Notes: generated by a model not told the origin, from the letters alone. A stretch of 64,000 nt of DNA from Aphanomyces cochlioides (GCA_019828595.1 JAHQRK010000004.1:2418001-2482000); one strand, 5' to 3'; counted from the first letter of the stretch, positions 52,735 to 64,000 are shown. A program made the numbers and translations.

Positions 52735-53747
52735 TCAATCACGATAAACATGAGCCAAGTCAAACTTCCTAAATTGCTCGAAGACTGCCAAAATGAACAA
52801 GAGTAAGTCGGTTGTTTGGTTTTCACGGTAATGACGGCGAAACGCACGATTGACGTAACCAAACAGATACTCTATAGGATTGTAATAAGCAGGGAGGAAG
52901 ATAGGAACAACACCAACAGAGCGTAGGAGATTTGGAATATCTGGATGACAATGGATGCTGGCTCCATCTAAGACCCAAATTGATCTACGGCCAGGATATG
53001 GAGAGACTTTGCCAGATTTTGCATGATTCCAGCAGCAATTGACAAACGTTTCTCGATCAAACGTGCCAGCAGCGTCATAGACATTTACCACACCAGTAAC
53101 ATCGATAAAGCAAAGTAGTGAAACGCGAGGACGCCGCACAAATTCGCCTCGGAAACATAGCTTTTCTCCTTTCATGGCATAACCCTTCTTTCGCAGCATT
53201 CCTTTTGAGTCAAAACTCACCTCGTCAAGAAATTGAAGGTTTCCATAGCTCCAATCGAGGGAGCACAATTCATTGAAAAATCTGTGGACATCATTCTCTT
53301 TGTGCATGGCGCGACGCTCTAATACTTTCCATGTCAATCCGTGTTTGTGTATGATGTCCAGATAGTTGACGTCAAGATCGATCTTTTAAACTTCGACTCG
53401 AATGCATGCTTTGATTCGTCAAGAAAAGACATAGGTCGGCGCTCGAAAAAACCAATAATCCATGAGCGATGCTCTGGCGTGAACAGTGATGCCCTTCGAG
53501 TTTCCTTGCCGCTGAGATGACCGCGCGACTCATATCGTGTAATCCAGTTTGAAATCGTAGTTGGTGACTTGTGAAAGACATATGCAATACCTGCCTTTTT
53601 CATGCCAATGTAGTAGTAGGCGTAGAGCGCGTGGACAATCGTGTTCGGGGAGGCATGCTCTGCTGCCAAGAAGTCGAGTGGAACCATCGTTTTCACAAAA
53701 GGAATGCCACAGAGATAAATTATACAACGTTTTTGTATCGTATACAT
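52735..53747 (-). pseudogene. Tc1/mariner-IS630-like DDE transposase, one frameshift
   Basis: The N-terminal part (53747-53334) has a helix-turn-helix ('YVFHKSPTTISNWITRYES'). The catalytic part (53337-52735) has 'LQFLDEVSFDSKG', 'IWVLDGASIHCHPDI' and 'YYNPIEYLFGYVN', giving the D, D and E residues, with 31 residues between the second D and E. The two frames would join if one A were removed from the AAAA run near 53385-53390, so the copy is either damaged by one base or mis-assembled. Terminal repeats could not be identified. Such elements are widespread in oomycetes. Confidence 0.75.
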
Positions 53748-54627
53748 TATTTAAGACAAAACTCCCTGGATCGATTTTGTGTCGATTTGGCCAATCGACT
53801 TGCAATTTCACATTTGGCTCAAATTGACAATATATATAACTGTGAGCAACGAGATTGCAAAAGACACTGAAAGACGAATGAGCATGATTAACTTTGCTAG
53901 AATGAGGGATAATCATTGCATTGCTTGCTTTCAACTCATTCGTCGTTGCGAGCTGACGAAGCAGAAACTTCTCAAAAACGAAGAATGAGTAACATCAGAA
54001 GGAATTGTCCTCTCGAGTGAAGTTCGACGATAATGCTCTGCCTGATCGATATGAAGAGATCATTGATGACTGGCAAATCTCAGGACGAAATTGCATTGCA
54101 AATTGCTGTTTTAAGGACTCCAAGGTTGTGTTTCCGCCTCTAGCATAATTGACCTCAATTCGTGCACGACAAGGCGATTCTTGGTGCTAGAATTTCGACT
54201 ACCATCGACGAGGAAGACTAGAGTGTTCAAAGCCAGTAGGGAATCATTGCCGACTTCCTGTTGAGACTCTAATCTCACTTTCTAGAGGCTCCTCACAAAG
54301 GTTGCATCTAGAGAGTCGCTACAACCTTTACATTAAGATATGGATATGCATGAACCTGTATTAGAGACTCTTTACATGATAAGCTACATGATTAACTACA
54401 CGATAATTCACTTTACTTTCTACTTCTAAGAGGTTACGAGTCCTCTTCCGCTATAGCCGCCGCCGCCGACGTTTGACCAAGCCACCGACGCTCGATCTCT
54501 CGTCCTGCTTCCCGCCTCTGCCTCCGCCCAACCACCGCGCCCCCGCCGACCAGCCTAGCGAAAAGTCGCCATAGCGTGCGCAGAAGACGAATCGACTTCT
54601 GAACTCCTTTTGTGAGCTTTTGGGTTA
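53748..54627. other. Repeat-derived spacer without gene
   Basis: Mostly AT-rich with a GC-rich patch near 54465-54570 (CCGCCGCCGCCGAC and pyrimidine-rich runs). Only short frames without motifs. It may contain remnants of older elements. Confidence 0.4.
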
Positions 54628-54695
54628 GGCCCTGGTCCGCGATTCGGTTCTGGTTCTGTCAGACTTTATCCTACACTGTAAAAAACTGATCGAGT

Positions 54696-55160
54696 TTGGA
54701 CCAGCCATTTTTTGGTTTTCAAGCTTTTGGTTCTGCGCATATCACTACCTCACCAACACGTCGGATTTCTCGACGACTTGCTCGCCGGCAAGCAAGCACT
54801 GACGCTGCTGAATCACCAGCACGCCCAGAGGCACGTCGAAAGGATGCTCAAAACTCCCGAGTTGGTCGGAGCAAGAAGACAACAGAGACCAAGTTTGACT
54901 GGACGGATGAAATGATACGAACCATGCTCCGGCTCCGCTTCACCGATCCCACAATAATGAGTCGCTTTTTAGCTGCTGACACGAACAACAAAAAGGAGAC
55001 GTTCTGGTGTTACTTTGCTGCAGTTCTTACGAGCGAAGTTGGAGTGGGTGTGTCGGCCAAGAGGCTTCGAGATAAATACAAAAAAGTGAAGCACGAGTTC
55101 AAGGCTCATTGCGATGACGTTGGACGTACTGGAATCGTGGAAATAAGACAAAGCCACCAC
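54696..55160 (+). pseudogene. Harbinger MYB/SANT-like protein, N-terminal part
   Basis: The frame has a basic N-terminus and a MYB/SANT-like DNA-binding domain: 'KFDWTDEMIRTMLRLRFT' then 'FWCYFAAVLTSEVGVGVSAK' and 'RLRDKYKKVKHEFKAHC'. This partner protein binds the element's ends and recruits the transposase. The frame opens with TTG and has an in-frame stop just upstream, so the natural start may be lost. The coding sequence is interrupted near 55150 by LINE-like sequence. Its probable C-terminal part reappears at about 57050-57425. Confidence 0.65.
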
Positions 55161-57050
55161 GATAACTGCACATTCTTCAGGTTTTCCGCATATTGCGTCA
55201 AGAATTCGTGCTCAACGTGTTCAGCGACTTCAATTCCTTGTTCAGACCGACAACGAAGAACCATCGTTATGGTTTGTTCTCCCGAAGCAGCTCTTTCGAA
55301 GGTGCATGGAGCCGTTCGCAAGATACTCGTCGTGGGACTGCCTCATGTATCATCCCAACCACAACACAAATCACATGCGACTTGAAGTACTCCCTTTGTT
55401 GTGGCGGAAAATCTGGGCCAACTGGCATCGTATCCCCCTTACGCGCAAATGTCCTGAAACGCCGACACAATCTCAGCTCCTTACCATGTCTGTTTGGCTG
55501 CAAATTCATCCGCTGTTTTTGGTTCCTGGTTCCAATGGACCAACCTCGCTTGCTGTCGCCCTCAAACATCATCGTCCCTTCTACAAGTTCCTCGCCCAAG
55601 AAGGCTTGCATTGCTTGGACGATTTCGTCACCACACAACGCGTGTGGCCCTCCTATGAAGAATTCAAGTTGCAAATGGAGCCTTACGTTTGGCGGTTCCC
55701 TGGCGATGATTTTCCACGCGTGTTTCGCCATTTGTACTCCCTGCTTTCACTCATTGCGACCACTGTATGACAAGTACTGGGTATCCCTCTCGTGGAAGCT
55801 GTGCCTCCCAATCGTGAAGTTCAAACCCCCGTCGGACAAGTTTGGAAGAATGTCTTTGTCCCTTTTCAACAATGGCCGCGCAAGTACATCCGATCGATTT
55901 GCTTTTGCGCGCCACTACTCACCAAACAGCACCCCTTGTCGAGCGATTCAAGAAACAATGATTTGGCGATCAAGAAATACATGAACAAGACTGTGAAACC
56001 TTTGATGCGATATCCAACTCGTGTTCAAGCCGATGTGTGGTGGCGAATCTTGTTTCGGATGCTACCCGTCAACTCTCGCTTCTTTTTCCTTCAAGACACC
56101 AACCCTAGCATTATCGAATGCTCCTTTCCTGGTTGCTCAGCCGTCGAAACGATACAACACATCCTGTTCGACTGCAAGTTTGTCAAGCCTGTGTGGAATT
56201 GGCATCAAGCAGCGTGGCGGCCGTTTGGTATTCCATTTACATGAAATACGATTATCAACCTCGACGAATTCGCGGTTTCTGAAGAATGGGTGTCTCATTT
56301 TTCAGTGATTCGTCGTTTGTGGGTCCTTCTCGTTTCATCTTTGCTACGGGACTTTTCGATTCATCGCAATCGAACCAAGTTTGAAGGCAAAACAGTGCCA
56401 TACATCCAGGCGGTCAAGGAAGTATCTCTTGTTTCGTGGACCGCAAATATTAGACGAATGCTCCGTGATCCTACAATGGACAGTGATGAAGCAATGCAAG
56501 TCTCCGAGATAGTCGAAAAACTCAAGTCTCATACCAACTACACTTGGTTTTGGGAGAATAACTTGCGAGCGACACTTGTGTAAAGAAGTCTCAAGATTTC
56601 AAGACAATGCAAGAGCTCAATCGAACTCACGCAACGATTCAAGTGGCTTTCGAGTAGAACTTAGTAGTCCTTGTTCCCCATTGGGTCGTCTAGGCAAATA
56701 TTTATAGGGGTTAAAGGTCAAATATACCCCGATTGTCATTGAGCTAGACGGGCTTTGCCTCGGGTACTCCGACAAAGTACTTGGGGATATTGTTTGGCCA
56801 CCGTTTATCCGACCAAGTACAAATCAATGCGCTTTCCGACTCGTTCTATCAGTCTTTCATCACGTGGGGCTGTCGAGCAAGAACGCTGCGAGGTCGACGG
56901 CTACTTGCCAACACCATGATGTTGTCCAAGCTCTGGCACTACACAGCTGTCATCCACATCCCTGAAGACACGGTCGCCAAGTGGCAGTCCATGGTGTACA
57001 AGTTCATCTTGACAAGAAAGCGACACAAGGAAGACAAGCACATGTCCTTG
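55160..57050 (+). mobile_element. LINE (non-LTR retrotransposon) fragments, rearranged
   Basis: Two coding pieces are recognisable. The first (about 55300-56583) includes a zf-RVT-like end: 'WWRILFRMLPVNSRFFFLQ' and 'CSFPGCSAVETIQHILFDC', broken by frame changes near 55770 and 56244. The second (about 56750-57030) is the C-terminal part of a reverse transcriptase ('KYLGILFGHRLSD', 'LRGRRLLANTMMLSKLWHY'). In an intact LINE the second piece precedes the first, so the order is reversed here. No endonuclease or full RT is present. Confidence 0.65.
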
Positions 57051-57425
57051 ATCAACTCTGGCGTGGCGTATCATCCCAGCCTGGGCAACGCGAATGAAAG
57101 CATGTTTGACTCCAATGACTCCGATGAGCCAAAACAAGATATTGGAGATGACAGCGATGATGACAACAGACGAGCCAAGCGGTTGAAAGTTGACTGTGAC
57201 TCAAAGTCAAAGGCTGGTGTGAATCTTCTAGCCCATGAGATGGGTCGTGGCATGCTGGCAATAGCTGACGCGTTCAAAAATTCGCAGCCAAACAATGATC
57301 TAGCGAACCTCCTTCGTACGTCACAAGAAGAAAATCGCAATGTAATGGAGCGTATTGTACAAATGCAAGAACGGCAGAATGCGTTGATGGAACAATTGAT
57401 GACCGTCTTGGCACAAAGAAAATAG
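57050..57425 (+). pseudogene. Harbinger MYB/SANT-like protein, C-terminal part
   Basis: The frame that begins in LINE sequence changes character near 57050 into an acidic Asp/Ser stretch with a KRLK nuclear-localisation-like motif, then a C-terminal coiled coil ('NVMERIVQMQERQNALMEQL') ending at 57425. This fits the end of the accessory protein that starts at 54696. It is convergent with the transposase, 18 bp away. Confidence 0.6.
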
Positions 57426-57443
57426 AAAGCATGTGCTTAAACT

Positions 57444-58695
57444 TTATCGTGAGTGTAAATTCATCAAATACATCCTAGTGATTTCTCGTTTCCTCTTTCC
57501 TTCCTTGTGTGCTTCCAGATTCTCACTGTGTACAAACGTGTTTGTCAGGCCCAAGTTTAAACCGACAAATGGATCATCCCCACCGATATTAACTGAGTCT
57601 TTGAGATCGATCATCAGATTATGCAACACGAAGCAACTCACAATGGTATTTCGTAGAGTTTCTTCTGACTTTTGACCAAGCTTCCGTAGCAGAACGCGCC
57701 AACGATTTTTGAGTGAGCCAAACGCACGTTCAACAAGAATTCTCGTGCGGGAGTGACAGTAATTGTAGTGACGTTTCGAAAATGACAAAGCAGCCTCGTG
57801 TTCAGGGTAAGGTGTAATTAGATGTCTCAAAATCTTATAGCCTGAGTCTCCCACAAGATGGTACTGCTCTGGAAGATGGCGGAGGAGGTGCAAACGATAA
57901 CCACAACGATTCCACAGAGATTGGTCATTGGCAGAACCAGCACGGACAGAGCAGGAAATGAAACGCATTTCGAATCAACAACGGCCTGCACATTCACAGC
58001 AGGAAACCCTTTCCTGCAGTACCAGCCTTCGTGCTCTGCTGGACAAGCAATTCGTATCAGCGTTCCATCAAGGGCACCAACAACATTAGGAAATCCTGCC
58101 AGAGTCTCAAATTCTGCCGATACAGATGCCCAATGACTTGTAGATTTTGGAGAATAGATTACGGACTTGGACATGTGAACCAGGCAACGTAAAACTTCAT
58201 TGATAAAAACAACAGCGCGAGTGTGGCTCAAGCCAAAGACAGCAGACACAGACAAAATAGTTCCACCAGAAGCCAGATAGTGGATAGATAAAGCAACTCG
58301 TTTCATGATTGATGTTTGGTTTAGTCGATTTGGGAGCGGACCAATGACTTCCCCCACACTAGCTGAATACGCTGCACAATCTCCAGAAAAGTGTTAAGGT
58401 CACATCGAAGCATTCGAACAAACCATCCGTTCACCGAACTACTGACGGCCTTCTCAAATTGATCGGTACGTACTGTGAAGTACTTGCTCACGTTCCTTCG
58501 CACCTCTCGACCATCCGTACTAGCCACATACGCTGCTACTGCAGTGGAAGCAATCGTTACCATTGTAGCCACAGCAAGTCTCTCGTCCATTGTGTTGATC
58601 TTGAAATTGCTGGTCCAAGTCACAGAACCAGAACTGAGTCGAGAGCAGTTCTGTCCAGAGAACCAAGAGAAGGGGCTAGGTATAAATTTAACCAA
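57444..58695 (-). pseudogene. PIF/Harbinger transposase (DDE_Tnp_4), two frameshifts
   Basis: Three overlapping frames cover the protein. The N-terminal frame (58695-58321) ends 'LNTFLEIVQRIQLVWGK', then the frame 58357-57827 carries 'NVVGALDGTLIRIACPAEHE' (first D). The frame 57968-57444 carries 'YHLVGDSGYKILRHLITPY' (second D) and 'TRILVERAFGSLKNRWRVLL' (E). Frame changes occur at a G run near 58355 and an A run near 57970. Each would be cured by a single-base change, so sequence error is possible. The enzyme, with the MYB-like partner, cuts and inserts the element. Confidence 0.8.
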
Positions 58696-58752
58696 TAAGA
58701 ATCACTTGTTGTAGAACGTAAAACCAGGACGTTTTTGCGGACCAGGGCCTTA

Positions 58753-59062
58753 GTACATTACGGAAAGGGCTGTACGCTAAACGTTGATTGGCTGAACTCC
58801 TAGTTGAGTTTGCCGTTTTTTCAAGACTTCAAGACACTCATTTCCCGGTTCCGTGACATACACTATCCGGATCCGGAAGACAAGGCCTGTGCATGATACA
58901 CGAGCTTTCCCGTCGAATCAAAATTCCGGGAACAAGATCAACATTCGTGACCATCATTCTCAAGTGAAGTCAACGATCCACCAAGGAAGTTTACAACCAT
59001 CAAGTCTCGAGTTTAAAACACACGAAAACTAGAGCAATATATTTTTCCTCAAAATATATTTG
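58753..59062. other. Flank of the Harbinger element, no gene
   Basis: About 310 bp with a palindromic TATCCGGATCCGGAAG near 58865. Nothing else recognised. Confidence 0.35.
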
Positions 59063-59305
59063 TCAAGACAATTTTTGCTTTAACCCTACTTTAAGAGTAA
59101 ATTCGTTAACCTGTACACTATCCGGTTGTATTTCGTCTTCCTGAACAGTGTCACACATATGGTAGAATAGAAGATTCGCTTCGGGGGTAGGGCTGTATAT
59201 AACACTATTTAAGGAGCGTGAGAAAATGGATAAATACTGTGTGATTAGACCAACGACCAAAAAATGTGAGTGAGCATTAATCGTAATTCGTCGAGAGAAA
59301 TACAA
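59063..59305 (-). pseudogene. Copia-type gag leader fragment, inverted
   Basis: On the minus strand the start 'MCDTVQEDEIQPDSVQVNEF' (59158 downward) matches, base for base over about 65 nt, the start of the gag frame at 63288 on the plus strand. The sequence before the ATG differs between the two copies. After the shared block this copy quickly diverges and stops at 59063. It is a truncated remnant. Confidence 0.6.
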
Positions 59306-61434
59306 ATTTTAAGTATGAGAAATGTGAATCGCTGAGAGAACTCTCAGTATTTTCGTGCATCGGCCATTAATTTCATCCGAAATATATGATATTTTGTATT
59401 GCCTCACTATTGGAGATATCTTGTCGAATTTGCTGAGGATGGCCTCAGCAATAGGGTGGGCCAATAGAGTAACTAAAAATTAAAAAAATGTACCCAATCA
59501 TGCCAAAAACAAATCATAAAGTTATCGTTTATAGGATCGCATGCTCTACTATGCATACGGAGTAGGCATTGGAGACAATGAAGCATTCACCATGTTCACT
59601 AGTAAGACGTATCTACAACACTAGGTAGCCTATACATTGACTAGCTGCAATTTTGTGGATTTTATATCGAAATTCCACCTCGCTAAGCCGAGAAAGCCTC
59701 CATCATGTTGACCCATTGTAGCTGAAAAAGTGCAAATACTATGAGCACTAACTCCAGTTTGAAGCTATAGTTTGGAATTTCATTTGTATCGTCTGTTCAA
59801 ATGATAACAGGATATAAAATGATGTCTATGTATGAAACTTCTATTGCTCCGCTTGTGAAAACAAGGCACGCTTTGACAGTATCGCGCCACGACTGTCTCA
59901 AACTGTGTCTTGTACACGAGATTTCAAATCAGCATGATCATTCTTGCAAATGTCATGTTCAGAGGGAGTTGTAGATTAGTGAGACATTAAACTTTTACTA
60001 CGCATTATGTATGATCTAGGCAAAGCAAACGTTCATCTCTGTCGTTGTCATCACTTGAAAGTCTAGCTACATAATGATATTAAACGCCATGCGTATTGCA
60101 TGAGCGCTACGAACTCTTTTGCTATTTGCAGCCGGAGGTGGCTTGGCGACAACTCTGAAAATCACAAAGTCGATTACATTTGTCCAATCAAACGTATTCA
60201 ATAAAATAATTGGTCAAAATTTACAAGCCGAGATTCCTCTCAGCAAATTCCGATAACAAGTCATTCCATACTATACAAACAATAAGATATAGGAATTTGA
60301 TTTGAATGCCTGAAGTATCACTTTCTATCCAAGAAATACCAATTCATCATCCATGAGTGTCATTTACATGTCTAGGAGTATCATGAAACTTTAGAAGTAT
60401 CACTTCTTCATATATCGTCAGAGTTTTCCACTAAGCCCGACATTTGACATTTCCTGTTACTATAGTTATGTGCACGGGCTAAAAAGCGCAGAAGAATGAC
60501 GAGCTGCCCGGCACTTGGTTAATTGAAGAGTGAGGTTAAGCTAACGACAATTAATGAATGTCTTGGCTATGCTATCCACAGCAATATGTAAAGATCGGCG
60601 TGAGGAATCGTAGCTACCCATTGCACTCGCAATGGCTACGCATGTAACTGCTTGTTGTTGAGGAATGAAACACTAAGGTCTCGCCTCCTGATTGGCGACA
60701 GTCAACATATCCTGTTAGCCCTCCATCACTCATAACCGAACTGTTCGTCATGGACATATACAAGTGGGGAACGGAAGCATGCCCATTCCGCACAGCTATA
60801 AGCCGTTATCACGCTGTGACTTGAACTTGACGTAAGTTGCTCATTACGAGCACAACCATTTGGACTAAGACAAGAGGCAAGTTCTTCGCGACGCTAGCTA
60901 TTCAGTTTATCTTGAAATATCCAGCCAAAATCATGTTCCTCGAGGTCACAAGATTATCCTCTTCGTGGGAAACTTATCTCAACTCCAACGTGAACATGAA
61001 GGTTCTGAGATCAATGAGCTCATACGTCATGTGGAAGGGCTAGTGGACTGATTATGGTACAAGGCGCTTGTTTGTATGGAAGACGCAAAGGCGAGAATGC
61101 ATTGCGACCGATGGGGACGATTTATTTTTGCCTTGATCGGCTTGTATAAGACTGGATCACCGTCACTTTTGGTCTTGCGGGTGGTCTCCTTCCTTCCTGG
61201 AGTTCATCGTGCTTCCTGCCTTATTTGTTGACTGCCCTATTTGGTTTGGGCATTATAGTGATTCGCATCTCCGGGTCCGTAGCAGGCCACGACAGCTGGC
61301 TTTAGTTGTGGAATCTGTCGAAAACCATCACGAAGGATAGCCAAGGTACCTCCTTGGAGTTAAGAAGGGCTCTCGGAGTCTGTTGTCAATTCAGGTACAG
61401 ATCACGCACGAAGTCTACGTCTTTTTTCCAATAA
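59306..61434. other. 2.1-kb AT-rich non-coding stretch
   Basis: No frame longer than 68 residues and no motif was found on either strand. No tRNA or rRNA pattern was recognised. It probably consists of old mobile-element sequence or long terminal repeats, but paired LTR ends could not be demonstrated by eye. Confidence 0.4.
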
Positions 61435-61600
61435 TAATTACTTCAATGAATGAAAATGATTGGATGATTATGATGAATAATTGTTTTATAGCCAATGAAA
61501 ATTATGCACACCAGCAAAGATCACGCACTAAGAAGATGATTGGATGATTTTGATGATAAATAATTGTTTTATAGCCAATTAAAAATATGCACCATTCCTA
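61435..61600. repeat. Two imperfect direct repeats, 80-bp period
   Basis: GATTGGATGATTATGATGA (from 61458) recurs as GATTGGATGATTTTGATGA (from 61538), each followed by AATAATTGTTTTATAGCCAA. The copies are about 60 bp long and just upstream of the MULE gene. Confidence 0.75.
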
Positions 61601-61677
61601 TTGGCTCTTTCTTGTTGTTGCATGCGATAGCTCTCCCGTCACTCTTCAGTCGACGCTTTTCCTTGAACTTATGAATA

Positions 61678-63071
61678 TTGCGGCCTTACTGGCACCTGCA
61701 GACAGTGCATCGAACGGCCGTCAAGAATATGAAGCTGCTAATTACATTAGGGAGCTACTCTAATTTTGAAACGCACACGAACGGGATGTTTCGCCGCTGT
61801 GTTCTAGTCCCTGGTTGCTTTGAGGATGCGTTTGGGCTCTGCCGTCCTATCATTGTTCTGGACGGGTGTCATCTCAAAGGCATTTACAGCTCTTCTGGAG
61901 TTTTTTTGACAGCAACCATCAAGGATGGTTCGAACCGAAATCTTCTCGCAGCATTGGCCATTGTCCCAGTGGAAAATGAGGATAATTGGAGTTGGTTCCT
62001 ACGTTGTTCAGTCATCTTCACTCAATGTGCCAGAGAAGGTACTCTTCGTATCGGACAGACAAAAAGGTAGTTCATTACATTGTAGTAAATGAACGATATT
62101 GCTAGGGCTTGTAAATGCAATCGGGAATGTTTTCCCTCTATCACATCACCGCTATTGTATGTGGCATATTCTCCTGAATATCAGAGCAAAAAAGGTAAAA
62201 GTATCAAACGCTGATAAAGGGGCTCTCTTCGAATGTGCGGACGCACCAACCCGCGACAGATTTGACGCGTGTTATGAGGCATTGCGCCGTCTAAATCCAC
62301 CTGCACACGCGTACTTGGAGCGCTTTAGCTCCAAGGAAGCTAACTGGGCCCAGTGGACAATCGTTGAAGCTGGCTTTCCTACGTTCTCAACAAAAACTTC
62401 AAATGCAGCAGAGCAGAACAACGCTTGGCTTGGTGTTCTGTTGAGGTCGTCGAGTTCTCTGTCTGCGTACTACATGTACATGGCAAAACTATTGTCCTTG
62501 TTTGAGAGCCGTCGAAAATCACTGGCTTAAAAAAATCCAAAAGATTTGGTTCATGAAGTTCTTCCTTCCGTTCAGATCAAGATAAGCGCATCAACACACT
62601 TAATGGTAAAACTCTATTCGTGCTCAGCAATATATGATAGTTATTAGGCCTCAAAATTCACACCAGTTACTGCAAATCCAAGTTTTGGAATGTACATGGT
62701 CAAGAGCGCACTTCAAACGAAATGGTCCTCGCGCAACGTGCATGTTGTTGACATTACAAGAAAAACTTGCACTTGTGGACAATGGCAGAATGATCTTTTA
62801 CCTTGCAAGCATGCTTTGGCAACAAAGGTCGAATGCAGTAAGTCATCCTTTAGCTGAGATGTATTTATCATTCATAGAGTATCCCAAATTCTACTTCAAT
62901 TCTGCGCTTATTACGTTGTACCAACGCAATGTATTCCCCTCGTTGCCATGCCATCTCAACATTGATGACGACGTTTTGATTCCAAATTCTTTGCATGCCT
63001 CCGCACACAAGTATGTTCATTTTACTCCCTGTCATGATAGATTTCTAGAAAACGTGGTCGCCCCAAAATGA
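61678..63071 (+). pseudogene. MULE (Mutator-like) transposase, decayed
   Basis: The catalytic core is clear: 'RPIIVLDGCHLKGIYSSSG' with 'NLLAALAIVPVENEDNWSWF', then 'LVNAIGNVFPLSHHRYCMWH' with the conserved Cys/His. A SWIM zinc finger ('CTCGQWQNDLLPCKHALA') lies near 62770-62820, but in a different frame from the neighbouring 62634-63071 frame. A frame change near 62010-62035 and a possible intron (62070-62105) separate the core pieces. The first frame opens at TTG. Terminal inverted repeats were not located. Confidence 0.75.
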
Positions 63072-63287
63072 AGCGCTTCCGTTCTGCTGGAGAGTAGTCT
63101 TTATTGCATCTTCTATTGTATTGAACGAAACCATTGAATTCCTGCGTCTTTCATACATCTTTGTCATCCTTCCTTCGTCACAGCTTTGCCGTCATTGAGA
63201 ACCGTGAGGATTTCAGCGATAAACACATTCGTCGGAGGTCTTGTTTCGTTCCAGACTGACTGTGTTTCAAATATCGCAGTGTGTAAC

Positions 63288-64000
63288 ATGTGTGACACTG
63301 TTCAGGAAGACGAAATACAACCGGATAGTGTACAGGTTAACGAATTTACTCCTACTTTAACAATGGGAGTTAAAGATTACGTCACAACTTTTTCTGGAGA
63401 AAATTTCCTCCAATGGGAAACGCGCTTGATTGCGTTTATGGAATTGAAAGAGGTTGATGTTGTCATCAATAACACACTACCTCCAACTGCTGAAGATTAT
63501 ACCTCCAAGAATCGATTAGCGCGAACAATAATTTTCGCTGCTCTCGATGATCTACATGTCCGCATGGTAATCAACTGTACCACTGCAGCCGACATGATGA
63601 AACTTTTACGCGAACGTTATGGCAACAAGTCCTTCGTTGGCCATGGTCGCCTCATCGATGAAGTTACACACATGCGCATGAAGCCTAACGAAACACCTCG
63701 TGCTTATTGCGACCGCTTTAAGTTAGCAATTGGTGACGCTCATAACTCTGGCGTTAAATTTGCTGATGAACACATTGTCCATTTCTTCTGAAATGGCTTG
63801 GACACGCGTTTCACCACTTTCGTCCAACTTCAAACCCACGTCTTGCAACGCTGTACCATCGATGCTTCGACTCTTTCAAGTATCTCCACGGAGTTGATTC
63901 AAACATACACCCGTGTGCAACCCCGTTCGACTGGTACACCACCTACACGAAGTTGCTCTGGCTGCTCACCGCAACCAACCACGTCAGCCACGTCGAAACG
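63288..64000 (+). pseudogene. Copia-type LTR retrotransposon gag, partial
   Basis: From ATG 63288 the frame encodes a UBN2-type gag: 'FSGENFLQWETRLIAFMEL', 'ADMMKLLRERYGNKS' and 'LIDEVTHMRMKPNETPRAYC'. An in-frame TGA at 63789-63791 breaks it; the same frame continues with gag-like sequence ('NGLDTRFTTFVQLQTHVL') to the window end. The pol part is outside the window. The stop may be a mutation or error. Confidence 0.75.

Larger units (their letters stand above)
54628..58749. mobile_element. PIF/Harbinger DNA transposon with nested LINE fragments
   Basis: Terminal inverted repeats GGCCCTGGTCCGC (54628-54640) and GCGGACCAGGGCC (58737-58749) are exact. Both ends are flanked by the 3-bp target duplication TTA (54625-54627 and 58750-58752), the hallmark of PIF/Harbinger. 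Inside are a MYB/SANT-like gene (plus) and a DDE transposase (minus) in convergent orientation, as usual. The MYB-like gene is split by LINE-derived sequence. Total length is 4122 bp. Confidence 0.9.

Noticed and set aside
53380..53395. Programmed frameshift in the DDE transposase
   Set aside because: The AAAA run is not in the phase of a canonical slippery heptamer; a one-base indel is simpler.
59306..61434. Possible tRNA, rRNA or CRISPR-like structures
   Set aside because: No cloverleaf, conserved rRNA string or regularly spaced repeat was found; only two 80-bp-period repeats occur nearby.

Overview
The window looks like nuclear DNA of an oomycete, most likely of the Saprolegniales (Saprolegnia, Achlya or Aphanomyces type). 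This is inferred from the very dense gene packing, from the many introns of about 37-50 nt that can be reconstructed from protein frames (mostly GT-AG, some GC-AG), and from the mix of proteins: ankyrin and IQ proteins, divergent kinesin, tubulin deglutamylase and tandem-domain K+ channels. The species cannot be named from the sequence alone. Functional names rest on motif recognition; no database search was run.

Bases 1-23.8 kb are compact host genes: the tail of an ankyrin protein, an IQ/coiled-coil protein, a BED-finger hAT-derived protein, a p24/TMED cargo receptor, a TatD-type nuclease, a SAM-TIR-ARM protein (predicted NADase), a RecQ helicase, a serine carboxypeptidase, Mediator subunit 20, an IQ/TPR-like protein, a MYND-finger protein, a kinesin-like protein, a small membrane protein and the CAAX protease STE24. 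Neighbours are often separated by only 6-65 bp.

Bases 24.1-35.2 kb hold three paralogous K+ channel genes. Each has two 6-TM channel domains in one polypeptide, each domain with its own TVGYGD filter. The plus-strand copy carries several lesions; the two minus-strand copies look intact apart from an unclear N-terminus in one. Next come an NDUFAF4-like gene, a SMYD-type SET/MYND gene, a near-perfect inverted duplication of a small MLRQ/B12D-like gene, a cytosolic carboxypeptidase, an FN3/coiled-coil protein, an RRM protein, an unknown protein, a SulP sulfate transporter, and an IQ-fused inositol polyphosphate 5-phosphatase. A 659-bp foldback element then lies between that phosphatase and three more MLRQ-like paralogs (49.9-51.1 kb).

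From about 51.5 kb to the end the DNA becomes AT-rich and dominated by mobile elements. These are an accessory ORF plus a frameshifted DDE transposase, a complete-length PIF/Harbinger element (TIR GGCCCTGGTCCGC, TSD TTA) with LINE fragments inside its MYB-like gene, a gag fragment of a copia-type retrotransposon in inverted orientation, a decayed MULE transposase, and the start of a copia gag running off the end. Several elements differ from an open frame by single bases inside homopolymers, so assembly error must be separated from true decay.
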